DNA from: an uncultured Pseudomonadota bacterium
GTDB lineage: Bacteria; Pseudomonadota; Gammaproteobacteria; Steroidobacterales; Steroidobacteraceae
Reading direction: 5' to 3'
Length of the DNA: 64,000 nt
NCBI GenBank assembly: GCA_903884235.1
Contig: CAISEB010000040.1
Span: 21,002-85,001, forward strand
Of this stretch, positions 25,255-34,149 are shown in pieces (the stretch's first letter is position 1; each line of letters starts with the position of its first letter). Position numbers and translations under genes: made by a program. A model generated the notes under the pieces. The model was not told where the DNA came from, ran no database searches, and saw only the letters and a program-made list of their open reading frames with translations.

Positions 25255-26613
25255 CTAGCCAAAGCCGGGGGGCATTCGCCCCCCCAGCGTGCGCATCAGG
25301 CCGCGCATGCCGCCCTTCGAGAACATCTTCATCGCCTTCTGCATCTGCAGGAACTGCTTCATCAGGCGGTTGACGTCCTGGACCTGCAGGCCGGAGCCGT
25401 TGGCGATCCGGCGCTTGCGGGAGCCGTCGATCAGGTCCGGATTCCGGCGTTCCTTCTCGGTCATCGAGTTGATGATCGCGATCTGCCGGCTGACCTCCTT
25501 GGCCGCGAACGGGGTCTGCGACTTGGCGGCGGCGGCAGCCATGCCACCCGGCAGCTTGTCCATCAGGGCGCCGATGCCGCCCATCTTTTCGAGCTGCTGC
25601 ATCTGCTCTCGCAAATCATTGAAATCAAATCCTTTTCCCTTCTGGAGCTTCTTGGCGAGCTTCGCCGCCTTCTCCTGGTCCACGTCGCGCTGGACCTGCT
25701 CGACCAGCGACAGCACGTCGCCCATGCCGAGGATCCGGGACGCCACCCGCTCCGGATGGAAGAGTTCGAGCGCCTCGACCTTCTCGCCGACCCCGAGGTA
25801 CAGGATCGGCTTGCCGGTGACCTGGCGCACCGACAGCGCCGCGCCGCCACGGGCATCGCCATCCGCCTTGGTCAGGATCACGCCGGTGAGATCGAGCGCG
25901 GCATTGAAGGCGCGGGCGGCGTTGACGGCGTCCTGGCCGGCCATGCTGTCGACGACGAACAGGCGCTGGTGCGCACTGACGGCCCGATCGATGGCCTGGA
26001 CCTCGGCCATCATGTCGGCGTCGACGTGCAGGCGACCCGCGGTGTCGACGATCAGCACGTCGTAGCTGCCGCGCACGGCCGCCTCGCGCGCCGCCGTCGC
26101 GATCGCGACCGGCGCCTCGCCCGGCCCGACCGGGTGGAACGCGACCCCGATCTGCGCCGCGAGCCGCTCGAGCTGCGTGATCGCCGCCGGCCGGTAGACG
26201 TCGACCGAGGTCAGCAGCACGCGCTTCTTCTGCTGCTCGGAGAGCAGCTTGGCGAGCTTCGCGGCCGTGGTCGTCTTGCCGGCGCCCTGCAGGCCCGCCA
26301 GCAGCACGACGACCGGGGGCTGCGCCCGCAGGTTCAGCCCGCCGCCGGGCTCGCCCATCGTCGCGACGAGCTCGTCGTAGAGGATCTTGATGAACACCTG
26401 GCCCGGCGAGAGGCTCTGCTGCACCTCGGTCCCGAGCGCACGCACCTTGACCGCGTCGATGAACGCCTTGACGACCGGCACCGCGACGTCGGCCTCGATC
26501 AGGGCCATGCGCACCTGGCGCAGGGCGTCCGAGATGTTGTCCTCGGTCAGGCGGCCACGGCCGGTCAGGGCCGCGACGGCGCCGGTCAGGCGCTCGGTGA
26601 GTTTGTCGAACAT
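25255..26613 (-). CDS. ffh: Signal recognition particle protein Ffh (SRP54)
   Basis: 452-residue GTPase that binds signal sequences and 4.5S RNA and docks with FtsY. N domain ([23 protein letters not shown]), G domain with [24 protein letters not shown] and [10 protein letters not shown], and a Met-rich M domain ([22 protein letters not shown]) at the C-terminus. ATG at 26613 has AGGAG five bases away; an in-frame GTG two codons upstream is less likely. The neighbours rpsP downstream and ypjD upstream match gammaproteobacterial order. Confidence 0.97.
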   Translation of the reverse strand: MFDKLTERLTGAVAALTGRGRLTEDNISDALRQVRMALIEADVAVPVVKAFIDAVKVRALGTEVQQSLSPGQVFIKILYDELVATMGEPGGGLNLRAQPPVVVLLAGLQGAGKTTTAAKLAKLLSEQQKKRVLLTSVDVYRPAAITQLERLAAQIGVAFHPVGPGEAPVAIATAAREAAVRGSYDVLIVDTAGRLHVDADMMAEVQAIDRAVSAHQRLFVVDSMAGQDAVNAARAFNAALDLTGVILTKADGDARGGAALSVRQVTGKPILYLGVGEKVEALELFHPERVASRILGMGDVLSLVEQVQRDVDQEKAAKLAKKLQKGKGFDFNDLREQMQQLEKMGGIGALMDKLPGGMAAAAAKSQTPFAAKEVSRQIAIINSMTEKERRNPDLIDGSRKRRIANGSGLQVQDVNRLMKQFLQMQKAMKMFSKGGMRGLMRTLGGRMPPGFG

Positions 26614-26720
26614 CCGCACTCCTCGGGGTCAGCCCCCATTATAGAGGGCGCCGCGCGCCGGTGCGCTTCCCGTGCCGCGGCGCGTATGCAATCATCCCTC
26701 GGACGCCTCGAGCCCACACC

Positions 26721-27515
26721 GTGCTTTCACTCATTCCCCTGCTGCTCTACATCGCCGCCGCGGTCCTCCTGGTCCGCGCGACGCGCGCCTCGCCAGGCGT
26801 GCGCCAGCCCGTCGTGGTCGCGCTGGCGACCCTCGGCCTGCTCGTGCACGCGGTGATCCTGTTCCGCTCCATCGAGACGCCGCACGGACTTGCGATCGCG
26901 ATCACCGACACCGCCTCGCTGGTCGGCTTCGTGGTCGCCGCCTCGACCGTCGTCGGGCTCGCATTCATGGATCTCGCGGCGCTGCCCGCCGCGCTGCTGA
27001 CCCTCGCGGGGCTGCTGGCCTCCGGCACCGGCGTGCTGACCGGGTTCCGGGAGATCCACGCCCCGCAGTGGGAAATCACCGCGCACATCACGCTCGCGGC
27101 GCTCGCCGCCGGCTGGCTGTCGATCGCCGCGATCACCGTGCTGCTGCTATCGTGGCAGGACACGCGCCTGCGCACGCGCACGCCGATGGGTGTGCTCGGC
27201 CTGCTGCCGCCCGTCGAGACGCTCGAGATCACGCTGTTCCGCGCGCTGACCGGCGGCTTCATCGTGCTGACGTTCGTGCTGCTGACGGGCCTATTCTTCG
27301 TCACCGACGTGCTCGCGCAGCACCTGATCCACAAGATGGTGCTGGCGATCGTCGCGTGGCTGGTGTTCGCCACGCTCCTGTGGGGCCGTTATCGCTACGG
27401 CTGGCGCGGCCGCAAGGCGCGCCAGTTCACCACGGTGGGCTTCGTGATCCTGGCGCTCGCCTACTTCGGCTCGAAATTCGTGCTCGAAAACGTGCTTGGC
27501 CGGCACTGGGGCTGA
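26721..27515 (+). CDS. ypjD: YpjD/CcsA-family inner-membrane protein
   Basis: 264 residues with eight hydrophobic helices and the conserved mid-region FREIHAPQWEITAHITLAALAAGWLSIAAI that marks the cytochrome-c-assembly (CcsA/CcmC) superfamily, including its histidine and tryptophan. In gammaproteobacteria the homologue YpjD (CorE) lies between corB-like yfjD and ffh, exactly as here, and has been linked to cation (Mg/Co) handling rather than cytochrome assembly. GTG at 26721 chosen: the longer frame starts in a non-hydrophobic stretch overlapping the ffh promoter region. Confidence 0.82.
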   Translation: MLSLIPLLLYIAAAVLLVRATRASPGVRQPVVVALATLGLLVHAVILFRSIETPHGLAIAITDTASLVGFVVAASTVVGLAFMDLAALPAALLTLAGLLASGTGVLTGFREIHAPQWEITAHITLAALAAGWLSIAAITVLLLSWQDTRLRTRTPMGVLGLLPPVETLEITLFRALTGGFIVLTFVLLTGLFFVTDVLAQHLIHKMVLAIVAWLVFATLLWGRYRYGWRGRKARQFTTVGFVILALAYFGSKFVLENVLGRHWG

Positions 27516-28799
27516 ATGACAGACGTACCGCTTGGCCTCCCCCTGGCCGGGCTGCTGACCTCGATCGTGCTCGCGGCGTTCTTCTCGAGCACCGAGACGG
27601 CGCTCATGAGCATCAATCGCTACCGGCTCCGCCACCGGGCGAGCCAGGGGCACAAGGGCGCGCGCCTCGCGGAGAAGCTCCTCGCGAGGCCCGACCGCCT
27701 GATCGGCGTGATCCTCCTCGGCAATACGCTCGCCAACGTCGCGGCGGCCAGCATCGTCACGCTGCTGACGCTGCGCATCGCCGGCGAACACTGGCTGGCC
27801 GCGGCGAACGGCGTGCTCACGCTCGTACTGCTGCTGTTCTCGGAGGTGGGCCCCAAGACCTACGGCGCGATCCACGCGGAGCGCCTCGCCCTGCCCGCGG
27901 CCTACATCTACCGGCCGCTGCTGATCGTCACCTATCCGCTCGTGTGGCTGATCAACGGCATCACCAACGCCATCCTCAGGATGGTCGGCGTCTCGGCCGA
28001 ACAGGCCGCCTCGCACTCACTGTCCGCTGAGGAGCTGCGCACCGTCGTCGCCGAAGCCGGCGCGCTGATCCCGATCAAGCACCAGCAGATGCTGGTCGGC
28101 ATCCTCGACCTCGAGCGCATCCGCGTCGACGAGATCATGATCCCGCGCAGCGAAGTCGTCGGCATCGACGTGGACGACGACTGGGAACGCATCGTGGCGA
28201 CGCTGCGCGAGGCCCAGCACACGCGGCTTCCCGTCTACGAGGGCGACCTCGACAAGATGATCGGCGTGCTGCACATGAAACGCGTCGCGCGTGAACTGGC
28301 GCGCGGCGAACTCGACCGCGACGCGATCCTGAGGCTCGCCCGCCAGCGCGAGCCCTACTTCATCCCGGAAGGCACGACGCTCACGCAGCAGCTCGTGGCG
28401 TTCCAGGAGAACCACCGGCGCCATGCGTACGTGGTCGACGAATACGGCGACGTGCAGGGGCTGGTGACGATCGACGACATCCTCGAGGAGATCGTCGGCG
28501 AGTTCACCTCGCTGCCGCAGGCGCTCAGGCGCGACGTGCGCGCCGAGGACGATGGCAGCTTCGTCGTCGCCGGCAGCACCACGGTGCGGGCCCTGAACCG
28601 GTCGCTCGGCTGGACGCTGCCGACGGGCGGGCCGAAGACCCTGAACGGGCTGGTGATCGAGTACCTGGAGACGATCCCGGAGCCCGGGACGTCGCTGAAG
28701 CTCGACGGGCACCGCATCGAGGTGCTGCAGATCGTCGACAACACGGTGCGCACGCTGCGCGTCTGGCCGGCCGCCCCGAAGGTGGACGAGGACGCCTAG
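27516..28799 (+). CDS. CorB/CorC (HlyC)-family CBS-domain transporter
   Basis: 427 residues: N-terminal DUF21/CNNM membrane domain (about 1-190, AAFFSSTETALMSINRYRLRH, LLGNTLANVAAASIVTLL), a CBS pair (about 210-330, IRVDEIMIPRSEVVGIDVDDD, HAYVVDEYGDVQGLVTIDDILEEIVGE) and a C-terminal CorC domain (DGSFVVAGSTTVRALNRSLGW). Members mediate or regulate Mg/Co efflux. Starts directly after the ypjD stop, so the two are co-translated. Convergent with radA, sharing bases at both stops. Confidence 0.92.
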   Translation: MTDVPLGLPLAGLLTSIVLAAFFSSTETALMSINRYRLRHRASQGHKGARLAEKLLARPDRLIGVILLGNTLANVAAASIVTLLTLRIAGEHWLAAANGVLTLVLLLFSEVGPKTYGAIHAERLALPAAYIYRPLLIVTYPLVWLINGITNAILRMVGVSAEQAASHSLSAEELRTVVAEAGALIPIKHQQMLVGILDLERIRVDEIMIPRSEVVGIDVDDDWERIVATLREAQHTRLPVYEGDLDKMIGVLHMKRVARELARGELDRDAILRLARQREPYFIPEGTTLTQQLVAFQENHRRHAYVVDEYGDVQGLVTIDDILEEIVGEFTSLPQALRRDVRAEDDGSFVVAGSTTVRALNRSLGWTLPTGGPKTLNGLVIEYLETIPEPGTSLKLDGHRIEVLQIVDNTVRTLRVWPAAPKVDEDA

Positions 28800-30154
28800 C
28801 GGATCGCGGCCAGCGCCTCGGCGAGCCGTTCGACCCCGACGACCTCGAGGCCCCCGATGGGCCGCCGCGGCGCGTTGGCGCGCGGCACGATCGCGCGGCG
28901 AAAGCCGTGCTTGGCGGCCTCGCGCAGCCGCTCCTCGCCGAACGGCACCGGCCGCACTTCGCCGGCGAGCCCAAGCTCGCCGAAGGCGACGAGATCGGCC
29001 GGCAGCGGCCGATCGTCCAGGCTCGAGGCGGCCGCGAGCACCGCCGGCAGGTCCGCCGCGGTCTCGCCGACGTGGACGCCGCCGACGACGTTCACGAAGA
29101 CGTCGTGCGCGTACAGCGCGACGCCCGCGTGGCGGTGCAGCACGGCAAGCAGCAGCGACAGCCGGTTCGACTCGAGCCCGACCGCGACGCGGCGCGGCTG
29201 CTGGGCGCGCGACTCGTCGACGAGCGCCTGCACCTCGATCAGCAGCGGCCGGGTTCCCTCGCGGATCACCGTCACGATGCTGCCTGCGACCGGCGCGGGA
29301 TGGCGCGACAGGAAGATCGCCGAGGGGTTCTTGACCTCGCGCAGCCCCTGCTCCTCCATCGAGAACACGCCGATCTCGTTGGCCGCGCCGAACCGGTTCT
29401 TGACCGCCCGGACGATCCGGTACCGGCTGCCGGCGTCCGACTCGAAATACAGCACCGTGTCGACCAGGTGCTCGAGCACGCGCGGGCCGGCGAGCACGCC
29501 CTCCTTGGTGACGTGGCCGATGAGCACGACCGCGGTGCCGGTCTGCTTGGCGTGCGCGACGAAGCGCGCGGCACACTCGCGCAGCTGCGACACGGAACCC
29601 GGGCTCGCCTCGACCGCGGCGCTGCCCATGGTCTGGATCGAGTCGACCACCAGCACCCGCGCACCCTGGGTCTCGGCCGCGGCGAGCACCTGCTCGACGT
29701 CGGTCTCGGCGAGCAGCGCGAGCGCGTTGGCGCCGAGCCCCAGCCGCCGCGCGCGCAGGCCCACCTGCCGCAGGCTCTCCTCGCCCGTCGCGTACAGCAC
29801 CGGCACGACCGGCGCGAGCGCCGCGGCCGCCTGCAGCAGCAGGGTCGACTTGCCGATCCCCGGGTCGCCGCCGATCAGGGTGACGGACCCGGCGACAAGG
29901 CCGCCGCCGAGGACGCGGTCGAACTCGGACGAACCGGTGCCGAGGCGGGTCGCCTCGTCGGTCGCGGCGGAGCCGAGGGTCTGGGGCGCGGATGTCGCCG
30001 GCGGGCGCGAGGCCGTCGCGCGGGCCGGGGTGCGCGGGGCACTCATCGCCGACAGGGTGTTCCAGGCCGAGCACGCCGGGCACTGCCCCTGCCATTTCGG
30101 CGTGGCGTCGCCACAGGCGCTGCAGACATAGACGGTGCGGGATCGGGCGCTCAT
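28796..30154 (-). CDS. radA: DNA repair protein RadA
   Basis: 452-residue RecA-like branch-migration helicase. Zinc finger at the N-terminus (CSACGDATPKWQGQCPAC), Walker A in GGDPGIGKSTLLLQ (about residue 95), Walker B VLVVDSIQTM, the RadA-specific KNRFG motif (VKNRFGAANEIGVF), and a C-terminal Lon-like domain (GVHVGETAADLPAVLAAASSL). Length is normal. ATG at 30154. Confidence 0.97.
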   Translation of the reverse strand: MSARSRTVYVCSACGDATPKWQGQCPACSAWNTLSAMSAPRTPARATASRPPATSAPQTLGSAATDEATRLGTGSSEFDRVLGGGLVAGSVTLIGGDPGIGKSTLLLQAAAALAPVVPVLYATGEESLRQVGLRARRLGLGANALALLAETDVEQVLAAAETQGARVLVVDSIQTMGSAAVEASPGSVSQLRECAARFVAHAKQTGTAVVLIGHVTKEGVLAGPRVLEHLVDTVLYFESDAGSRYRIVRAVKNRFGAANEIGVFSMEEQGLREVKNPSAIFLSRHPAPVAGSIVTVIREGTRPLLIEVQALVDESRAQQPRRVAVGLESNRLSLLLAVLHRHAGVALYAHDVFVNVVGGVHVGETAADLPAVLAAASSLDDRPLPADLVAFGELGLAGEVRPVPFGEERLREAAKHGFRRAIVPRANAPRRPIGGLEVVGVERLAEALAAIR

Positions 30155-30263
30155 CGGCCGATGCTAGCAGAGGGGGCCCCCGGCTCGATCCGGAACCGTG
30201 CGGCGCGTCGCGACTCGGACAGGCCGGTCGGCTAGACTCGCTGCGTGGGCCATTTTACCTAAC

Positions 30264-32594
30264 ATGCACTCACATCCACTGTTCCGCCCGCTGGCGGCCG
30301 CTGCGGCGACCGTCATCCTCGGGCTGCTGATCGCGCTCGCCTTCGCGCCGTCGACCTATGCGGGCCTCGAGGGCCTGTCGCTGGCGATCGTGCAGCGCGC
30401 CGAGAACGCGCCGGTCACCCAGCCGGTGATCTGGGTGGCGCCGGGCGCACCGCTCCCGGATGCAGGCCCGCTGCGCAGCCAGATCGCCCGCGCGATCGAC
30501 TTCGCGACGACGAACGGCGCCCGCGCGATCGTCATCGCAACGCCGCTGTCCGACCCCTCCGACAGCGCCGACCTGGCCCGCGTCCGGGGCTTCCTCGAAG
30601 GCGCCGAGACCTCCCCCGACGCGGCGATGCGCGCCCGCCTGCAGGCCTGGGTCGCCGAGCTCGACCATGATGGCGACCTCGAGCGCGCGATCCGCGCGGC
30701 CGGCAACGTCGTGCTGCTGGGCGCGTCGGGCAGCCCGCCGCTGGAGCGCTTCGCCAGCGCCGCCCGCGGCGTCGGCTACGAACCCGCCGCGCCGCCCGAC
30801 GCGGACGGCGTCACCCGCCGCGACCACCTCTACCAGACCGACAGCAACGGCGTGCCAATGCCGTCGCTGGCGCTGGCCGGCTGGCTGGCCGCCCACACGC
30901 CGGGCCGCACCCCGCTGCCGACCGCCGAAAAGGCCGCGGTGATCGCGGCGATCGCGCCGCTCGATGCGCCCCGCAGCGGCACCTGGGTCCCGCACTACGC
31001 CAGGCGCGCAGGCCAGGTCGGCGGCACGCCGAGCTACGTGCTCAAGGATCTCGCCGCGCGCACCCAGCCCGACCGGGCCTTCGTCGGGCGGATCGTCGTC
31101 ATCGGCGGCGGGCAGGCGACGGTCGCGGTCGCGACCGGCCCTGGACTTGCGCTCGGCGAGGCGACGGCGCAGCGCGTCGCGAGCCTCGAAAGCCGCGATT
31201 TCGCGACCGTGCCGCGCATCGCGCGCATCTACACGGCGCTCGCACTGCTGCTGGCGATCGGCTGGGCGGCCCTGCTCGCACCGCGGCTGCGCACCCCGGT
31301 GCGATTCACCGCCGCGGTGCTGATCGGTCTCGCCCTCGCGGTCCTCGAGATCCTGCTGCTGTCGATCGCGCACCTGTGGATCCCGCTGATCCCGGCGGCC
31401 CTCGCCGTTCCACTGGCGACGCTGGCGGCGTTCCTGGTACCGGAGCGCAGCGAGCCGCGAGCCGCCCGGCCGGAGCCGGTCGTGCCGCTTCCGGCCGCCC
31501 TGCGCCCCACCTCGCGCCCGCCGGCACCCCGCCCCGAGGCGCCGAAGCGCCCGACCGCGCCGGCCGCGGACCCGTTCTCCGAGGACCTGCCCCCGCCCCC
31601 GCCGCCACGGCCGGGCAGCACGCCGAAGCCGGCGCCGAAGCAGGCCGAGCCGCCGGCCCCCACCTCGCTCAAGCAGATCAACGCGGCCCTCGAGGCGCGT
31701 CGCGAGGAACCGAGCCGGGCCGAGGTCGCCGACATGCTGCTGGGTCGCTCCAAGCGCCCGCCGAAACCACGCCTCGGTCGCTACGAGCTCGAGCGCGAGA
31801 TCGGCCACGGGGCGATGGGCACCGTCTACTACGGTCGCGATCCGACGATCAACCGGGTCGTCGCGGTCAAGGCAATCCCGATCGTGGAGGAGTTCAGCGA
31901 GGCCGACCTCGCCGACGCCCGCCAGCGATTCTTCCGCGAGGCGGAAATGGCCGGCCGCCTCAAGCATCCGAGCATCGTCACCGTCTACGACGCCGGCGAG
32001 GACGGCGGCATCGCCTGGATCGCCATGGAGTACGTGCAGGGACACATGCTCTCGGAATTCGCGGCATCCGACCGCCTGCTGCCACCCGCGCAGGTCCTCG
32101 AGATCTGCGCCCGCATCGCGGACGCGCTCGACTACGCCCACACCGAGGACGTCATCCACCGCGACATCAAGCCGGCGAACGTGCTGATCAACCCGGAGAT
32201 GCTGGAGACGAAGATCACCGACTTCGGCATCGCGCGGCTCACCAACTCGAGCGCGACCCGCAGCGGCATCGTGCTCGGCACGCCGTCGTTCATGGCGCCG
32301 GAGCGCCTCGAAGGCCGGAATGTGACTGGTCGCTCGGACTTGTTCGCGCTCGGTGTTACCTTGTTCCAGCTGCTGGCCGGACAACTGCCGTTCCGCGCAG
32401 ACTCGATGGCGGGACTCATGGACAAGATCACGAACTCACCGCACCCGCCGTTGAAGACGATCCGCCCGGACCTTCCGCCCTGCACGTCCGCGATCGTCGA
32501 TCGCGCCCTGCAGAAGAACCCGGCGGACCGCTTCGCGACCGCCGGCGAGATGGCCCGGTTCCTGCGCGCGTGCGCACGCGCCTGCACCACCTGA
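30264..32594 (+). CDS. CHASE2-domain Ser/Thr protein kinase
   Basis: 776 residues. One transmembrane helix (about 10-28), an extracytoplasmic CHASE2-type sensor (about 30-320), three closely spaced transmembrane helices (about 315-390), a Pro-rich cytoplasmic linker (about 395-475) and a eukaryotic-like kinase domain (about 503-770). Kinase marks: GHGAMGTVYYG, Lys534 in VAVKAIPI, HRDIKPANV (about 631-639), DFGIARL and GTPSFMAPE. It should read an extracellular signal and phosphorylate cytoplasmic targets. PP2C and FHA genes follow at once, giving a complete phospho-signalling set. Confidence 0.9.
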   Translation: MHSHPLFRPLAAAAATVILGLLIALAFAPSTYAGLEGLSLAIVQRAENAPVTQPVIWVAPGAPLPDAGPLRSQIARAIDFATTNGARAIVIATPLSDPSDSADLARVRGFLEGAETSPDAAMRARLQAWVAELDHDGDLERAIRAAGNVVLLGASGSPPLERFASAARGVGYEPAAPPDADGVTRRDHLYQTDSNGVPMPSLALAGWLAAHTPGRTPLPTAEKAAVIAAIAPLDAPRSGTWVPHYARRAGQVGGTPSYVLKDLAARTQPDRAFVGRIVVIGGGQATVAVATGPGLALGEATAQRVASLESRDFATVPRIARIYTALALLLAIGWAALLAPRLRTPVRFTAAVLIGLALAVLEILLLSIAHLWIPLIPAALAVPLATLAAFLVPERSEPRAARPEPVVPLPAALRPTSRPPAPRPEAPKRPTAPAADPFSEDLPPPPPPRPGSTPKPAPKQAEPPAPTSLKQINAALEARREEPSRAEVADMLLGRSKRPPKPRLGRYELEREIGHGAMGTVYYGRDPTINRVVAVKAIPIVEEFSEADLADARQRFFREAEMAGRLKHPSIVTVYDAGEDGGIAWIAMEYVQGHMLSEFAASDRLLPPAQVLEICARIADALDYAHTEDVIHRDIKPANVLINPEMLETKITDFGIARLTNSSATRSGIVLGTPSFMAPERLEGRNVTGRSDLFALGVTLFQLLAGQLPFRADSMAGLMDKITNSPHPPLKTIRPDLPPCTSAIVDRALQKNPADRFATAGEMARFLRACARACTT

Positions 32595-32601
32595 GGCCGT
32601 C

Positions 32602-33420
32602 GTGCGCAACAAGGTCAAGAGCGTTTCGGGCACCGATACCGGGCGGGTTCGCGAACACAACGAGGATGCGATCGGCGCGGAGCCCGACATCGGCCTGTAC
32701 GTGCTGGCCGACGGCATGGGCGGCTACAACGCCGGCGAGGTCGCGAGCGGCATCGCCGTCAAGACGATCATGAACCTCGTCCGGGAGGCCTATCAGGTGC
32801 AGGACCTGTCGGGCATCGACCGGGCCACCGGCCTGATGCGCCCCAGCATCATCCTCCGCGACGCGATCCTCCGGGCCAACAAGATCATCCACCAGACGTC
32901 CAAGACCCAGCCGCAGTGCGAGGGCATGGGCACGACGGTGGTCGCGGCCCTGTTCTACAACGACCGGATCATCACCGCGCACGTCGGCGACTCGCGGCTG
33001 TACCGCCTGCGCGCCGACCGCTTCGAGCAGCTGACGATGGACCATTCGCTGCTGCAGGAGCTCGTCGACCGGGGCTTCTACTCCCAGGAGGAGGCCGCCC
33101 GGTCGACCAACAAGAACTACGTCACGCGGGCGCTCGGCGTCGAGCCGACCGTCGAGGTGGACGTCCGCGAGCACCGCGCCGAGAAGGGCGATCACTACGT
33201 GCTCTGCTCCGACGGCCTGTCGGACATGGTCGAAGATGAGGATATTCAGTTAACAATCAGTACTTTCGGTGATAATCTTGATGTCATCGCAAAGCAGCTG
33301 GTCCAGCTTTCCAACGAGCATGGCGGCCGCGACAACATCTCGGTGGTGCTGGCGCAGGTCATTGACTCGTTCCCCGCTCGCCGGGCCATACTTGACAGAA
33401 TATTGGGCTGGTTCGGCTGA
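32602..33420 (+). CDS. PP2C-family Ser/Thr phosphatase (PrpC/Stp-like)
   Basis: 272 residues with the PP2C metal-binding motifs RVREHNEDAIGAE, VLADGMGGYNAGE, GTTVVAALFY, HVGDSRLYRLR, TRALG and LCSDGLSDMV...DNISVVL. It reverses the phosphorylation made by the upstream kinase. GTG start eight bases after the kinase stop. Bases about 33235-33295 (EDEDIQLTISTFGDNLDVIAKQL) are noticeably AT-rich with rare codons compared with the rest of the gene. Confidence 0.93.
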   Translation: MRNKVKSVSGTDTGRVREHNEDAIGAEPDIGLYVLADGMGGYNAGEVASGIAVKTIMNLVREAYQVQDLSGIDRATGLMRPSIILRDAILRANKIIHQTSKTQPQCEGMGTTVVAALFYNDRIITAHVGDSRLYRLRADRFEQLTMDHSLLQELVDRGFYSQEEAARSTNKNYVTRALGVEPTVEVDVREHRAEKGDHYVLCSDGLSDMVEDEDIQLTISTFGDNLDVIAKQLVQLSNEHGGRDNISVVLAQVIDSFPARRAILDRILGWFG

Positions 33421-33441
33421 CCCAGGAAGGACGTACGGCCA

Positions 33442-34149
33442 ATGGCTAGATTGATTCTCAGCCTCGACAACCAAGTTCTTGCCGAATACAACATGAACAA
33501 GGAGCGGTACACCGTTGGCCGCCTCCCGGACAATGACGTCCGCATCGACAACCCGGCGGTCAGCGGCCACCACGCCCTGATCATCAATATCCTCAACGAC
33601 TCGTTCCTTGAGGACCTGAACAGCACGAACGGGACGTACGTCAACGGCAAGCTGATCAAGAAGCACGCGCTGCAGCATGGCGACCTGATCACCTGCGGCC
33701 ACCACCAGCTGCGCTTCGTCGACAGCCAGTCCGCCGACAACGAGCCGGACGAATTCGAGAAGACGATGGTGATCCAGCCGACGGCCGCGACCGAGGAACT
33801 CGTGCGCGCCACGCGCGCCGAGACGCCGGCGCCGGGTACCGCGCCCGCCCCGGGCGATTCCGGCGCCATGGGCGCACTGCCGCCGAAGGCCAAGCTGCAG
33901 GTGCTGTCCGGTGCATTCGCCGGTCGCGAGCTCGAACTCGTCAAGACCGTGACGATGGTCGGCCGCCCGGGCGTGCAGATCGCCGCGATCACGCGACGTT
34001 CGGACGGCTTCTACCTCGTGCAGGTGGAGAGCGCCAACGGCGACTTCGCCGAGATCAACGGCACCGCGATCGGCGCCCAGGCGCGTCGGCTGCGCGACAA
34101 CGACGTCATCACGCTTGCCGGCGTCAAGATGGGTTTCTTCGTCAACTGA
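33442..34149 (+). CDS. FHA-domain protein (two FHA-like modules)
   Basis: 235 residues. The N-terminal FHA domain (about 1-95) is canonical: YTVGRLPDNDVRIDNPAVSGHHALI and LEDLNSTNGTYVNGKLI, the loops that bind phosphothreonine. A linker with TMVIQPTAATEELVRAT, a plausible kinase target, leads to a second degenerate FHA-like fold (about 150-235, TVTMVGRPG, INGTAIGAQARRLRDNDVITLAGVKMGFFV) lacking the Ser-x-x-His. Probably the adaptor of the kinase/phosphatase pair. AGGAAGG precedes the ATG. Confidence 0.9.
   Translation: MARLILSLDNQVLAEYNMNKERYTVGRLPDNDVRIDNPAVSGHHALIINILNDSFLEDLNSTNGTYVNGKLIKKHALQHGDLITCGHHQLRFVDSQSADNEPDEFEKTMVIQPTAATEELVRATRAETPAPGTAPAPGDSGAMGALPPKAKLQVLSGAFAGRELELVKTVTMVGRPGVQIAAITRRSDGFYLVQVESANGDFAEINGTAIGAQARRLRDNDVITLAGVKMGFFVN

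Noticed and set aside
31440..31670. Low-complexity Pro/Ala-coding tract
   Set aside because: Juxtamembrane linker of the CHASE2 kinase, common in such kinases; not a separate element.
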